The position numbers were made by a program, and so were the translations under genes. A DNA stretch of 6,287 bases from Terriglobia bacterium (GTDB taxonomy: Bacteria > Acidobacteriota > Terriglobia > UBA7540), in contig JASHTZ010000493.1 in assembly GCA_030040295.1 (NCBI GenBank), forward strand, positions 1 to 6,287. Reading direction: 5' to 3'. Below the pieces are notes generated by a model that made no database searches, was not told the DNA's origin, and saw only the letters and a list, made by a program, of their open reading frames with translations. Positions within the stretch are counted from its first letter, which is position 1. Every line of letters begins with the position of its first letter. Below are positions 4,971 through 6,287 of the stretch, in pieces.

Positions 4971-6287
4971 ATGCACACAATATCGGTTGACCGGCAAGAA
5001 AAACTTGCCCCGCAGGCGGACTCTGCCCGCTCGGCGAGAATGGCCCTGGCAGCGGCGTTTGCTTCCTTCGCGCAGACGGCCGGGGCGCTGGAGACTACCT
5101 ATACAAGGTTGCAGTCGGAAGTCGGGCGACTGCGGCATGAGCTCGAAAACAAGAATCGCAGCTTGGCGCAAAGTTTGGAAGAGAACGAGCGAATGCGCAC
5201 TTACCTGGCCAGCATCGTGGAAGGCCTTCCCTGCGGCATACTGGTATTTGATGGCGACATGAATTTGCGCATGATCAATCCTGAAGCAAGCCGGCTGCTG
5301 AGTTCGGGCAGTGAGGGAAGCTCGGAATTCTGCGTCCCCCGGCTTTTGGGGCCATTGCTTGCGGCGCTACCCAAGAACGAATTCCGCCGAGAAGAGGAGT
5401 GGGTGGTAGACGAGCCCCAGGGCGGACGGGCCGTGGGCGTCAGTCGCGCCACCATTCGCGCCAAGGGGGCGGGCCACGAATCCATCCTCATCCTGCGCGA
5501 TCTTACCGTGGCCAAACAACTGGAACGCGAGCGTGAAGTCTCGCGGCGCGCCCAGGCGTTGGCGGAAATCTCCGCCCTGCTCGCCCACGAGATTCGCAAT
5601 CCCCTGGGGAGCCTCGAGCTGTTTGCCGGACTTCTGGCCGATGCCCTATCGAACCAGGCAGAGTTGCAACCTTGGATCAGCCACGTTCAGGCCGGCCTGC
5701 GGTCGCTCGCGGCAACCGTGAACAACGTGCTGCACTTTCACAGCCAGCCTTCGGCGCAACTCCTGCCCGTCGACCTTCTTCGGCTGTTGGGTGAAACATC
5801 GGATTTCCTGCGCCCGTTGGCCCGGCAAAAGGAAATGCGGATTGAGTGGCAAGCGCGTGGCGAATCCATCACTATTCTCGCCGACCCCTCGCGCCTCCAG
5901 CAGGCATTTTTCAATCTCGCGCTCAATGCCTTTGGCGCCATGAAGCCGGGAGGAACGCTGTCCGTCAATGTCAGGCTGATGCAAGACCATTGCCCTCCCG
6001 CCGCTGCCGTAGCCTTTGCGGATCAGGGATGCGGCATCCGCGCGGAGAACCTAAAAAAGGTTTTCGAGCCGGGGTTCACCACGCGGGAAGGAAGCCCCGG
6101 CCTGGGTTTGGCCGTTACGCGCAAAGTGGTGGAGCAGCACGGTGGCACGATTCAAGTGGAAAGCCGTCAAGGATGGGGGACCACCTTTACTCTGCTGCTG
6201 CCTTTGTGTCACCGGCACCCGGAAGAAAAGGAAATCGGAAACTTGAAACTTGAAATTGGCAGACCTGGCCCCGAGCCTCGAGTTCCC
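4971..6287 (+). CDS. Soluble PAS-type sensor histidine kinase (FlgS/FlrB-like), 3' end beyond the window
   Basis: 439 residues are visible; the frame is open to the last base, so the stop lies outside. There is no membrane segment. Order: helical/coiled-coil N-terminus (about 20-80), PAS-like domain (about 80-178, IVEGLPCGILVFDGDMNLRM to LILRDLT), dimerisation helices with H206 in LLAHEIRNPLGSLELF, and a full HATPase: N-box Asn at 315/319 (QQAFFNLALNAF), G1 DQGCGI (351-356), F-box FEPGFTT (365-371), G2 GLGLAV (377-382), G3 GWGTTF (401-406). It should autophosphorylate and most likely act on the activator encoded just upstream. Soluble PAS kinases next to NtrC-type activators are typical of flagellar switches (FlgS, FlrB, FleS). 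The start at 4971 has AAGG nine bases upstream; in-frame GTG (4950) or ATG (5040) are alternatives. Residues after about 415 fall outside the kinase domain and are partly made of a heptanucleotide repeat. Confidence 0.94.
   Translation, partial: MHTISVDRQEKLAPQADSARSARMALAAAFASFAQTAGALETTYTRLQSEVGRLRHELENKNRSLAQSLEENERMRTYLASIVEGLPCGILVFDGDMNLRMINPEASRLLSSGSEGSSEFCVPRLLGPLLAALPKNEFRREEEWVVDEPQGGRAVGVSRATIRAKGAGHESILILRDLTVAKQLEREREVSRRAQALAEISALLAHEIRNPLGSLELFAGLLADALSNQAELQPWISHVQAGLRSLAATVNNVLHFHSQPSAQLLPVDLLRLLGETSDFLRPLARQKEMRIEWQARGESITILADPSRLQQAFFNLALNAFGAMKPGGTLSVNVRLMQDHCPPAAAVAFADQGCGIRAENLKKVFEPGFTTREGSPGLGLAVTRKVVEQHGGTIQVESRQGWGTTFTLLLPLCHRHPEEKEIGNLKLEIGRPGPEPRVP
6231..6258 (+). 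repeat. Four-unit heptanucleotide tandem repeat at the kinase 3' end
   Basis: Units GAAATCG, GAAACTT, GAAACTT, GAAATTG run in tandem; the two central units are identical and all begin with GAAA. It falls just past the catalytic domain, in what reads as IGNLKLEIG. Because seven is not a multiple of three, gain or loss of a unit would shift the frame of the C-terminal tail. Confidence 0.6.

Noticed and set aside
4987..6253. Three open frames in another reading frame within the 3' kinase region, suggesting a broken gene
   Set aside because: The frame starting at 4971 is open over all 439 codons and carries every kinase motif in order, so there is no frameshift and the other frames are shadows.
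1..6287. Mobile element, CRISPR array, tRNA, rRNA or known riboswitch
   Set aside because: No transposase or integrase motifs, no regularly spaced repeats, no cloverleaf-like sequence and no recognisable aptamer core were found on either strand.

Overview
This is a GC-rich bacterial chromosomal window made up almost entirely of signal-transduction genes, with short AT-rich intergenic stretches. The gene set is three response regulators, one HD-GYP output domain, a normal cytosolic kinase, a degenerate kinase-like protein and a small methyltransferase. Together with the style of the methyltransferase C-terminus, it looks most like an Acidobacteriota (or a deltaproteobacterial-type) genome. That assignment is an impression from family resemblance, not a measurement. 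I see no mobile element, CRISPR array, tRNA or rRNA.

Layout. Positions 3-515 (+) hold the 3' part of a class I SAM-dependent methyltransferase that enters from the left edge. Converging on it from the right, 556-1632 (-) encodes an RpfG-like protein: a receiver domain joined through a helical linker to an HD-GYP cyclic-di-GMP phosphodiesterase domain. A 402-bp divergent control region (1633-2034) holds a 24-bp dyad, 11-bp direct repeats and a leader hairpin. It separates the HD-GYP gene from a rightward OmpR/PhoB-type regulator (2035-2709). Four bases further on comes a soluble protein (2714-3532) with a histidine-kinase dimerisation helix and phosphorylatable His, but an eroded ATP-binding domain, reminiscent of ChpT/Spo0B phosphotransferases. 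After a 164-bp gap comes an NtrC-family sigma54 activator (3697-4935) with a degenerate receiver, an intact AAA+ domain and no C-terminal DNA-binding helix-turn-helix. A soluble PAS-type histidine kinase (4971 to the right edge) follows, with a good sigma54 -24/-12 match in the short gap before it.

How the parts may work together. The last two genes resemble the FlgS/FlgR (or FlrB/FlrC) pair that switches on sigma54-dependent flagellar genes, and FlgR-type activators also lack the DNA-binding domain. The HD-GYP protein would lower cyclic-di-GMP, a usual partner of motility control. The OmpR-type regulator and the ChpT-like protein could form a phosphorelay node. A 22-bp element shared by the regions upstream of the OmpR-type gene and of the sigma54 activator (8 identical bases, then TTTA at the same 11-bp step, ending 51-53 bases before each start codon) suggests that the first regulator controls both its own operon and the next one. 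These functional links are inference; the domain calls are read directly from the sequence.
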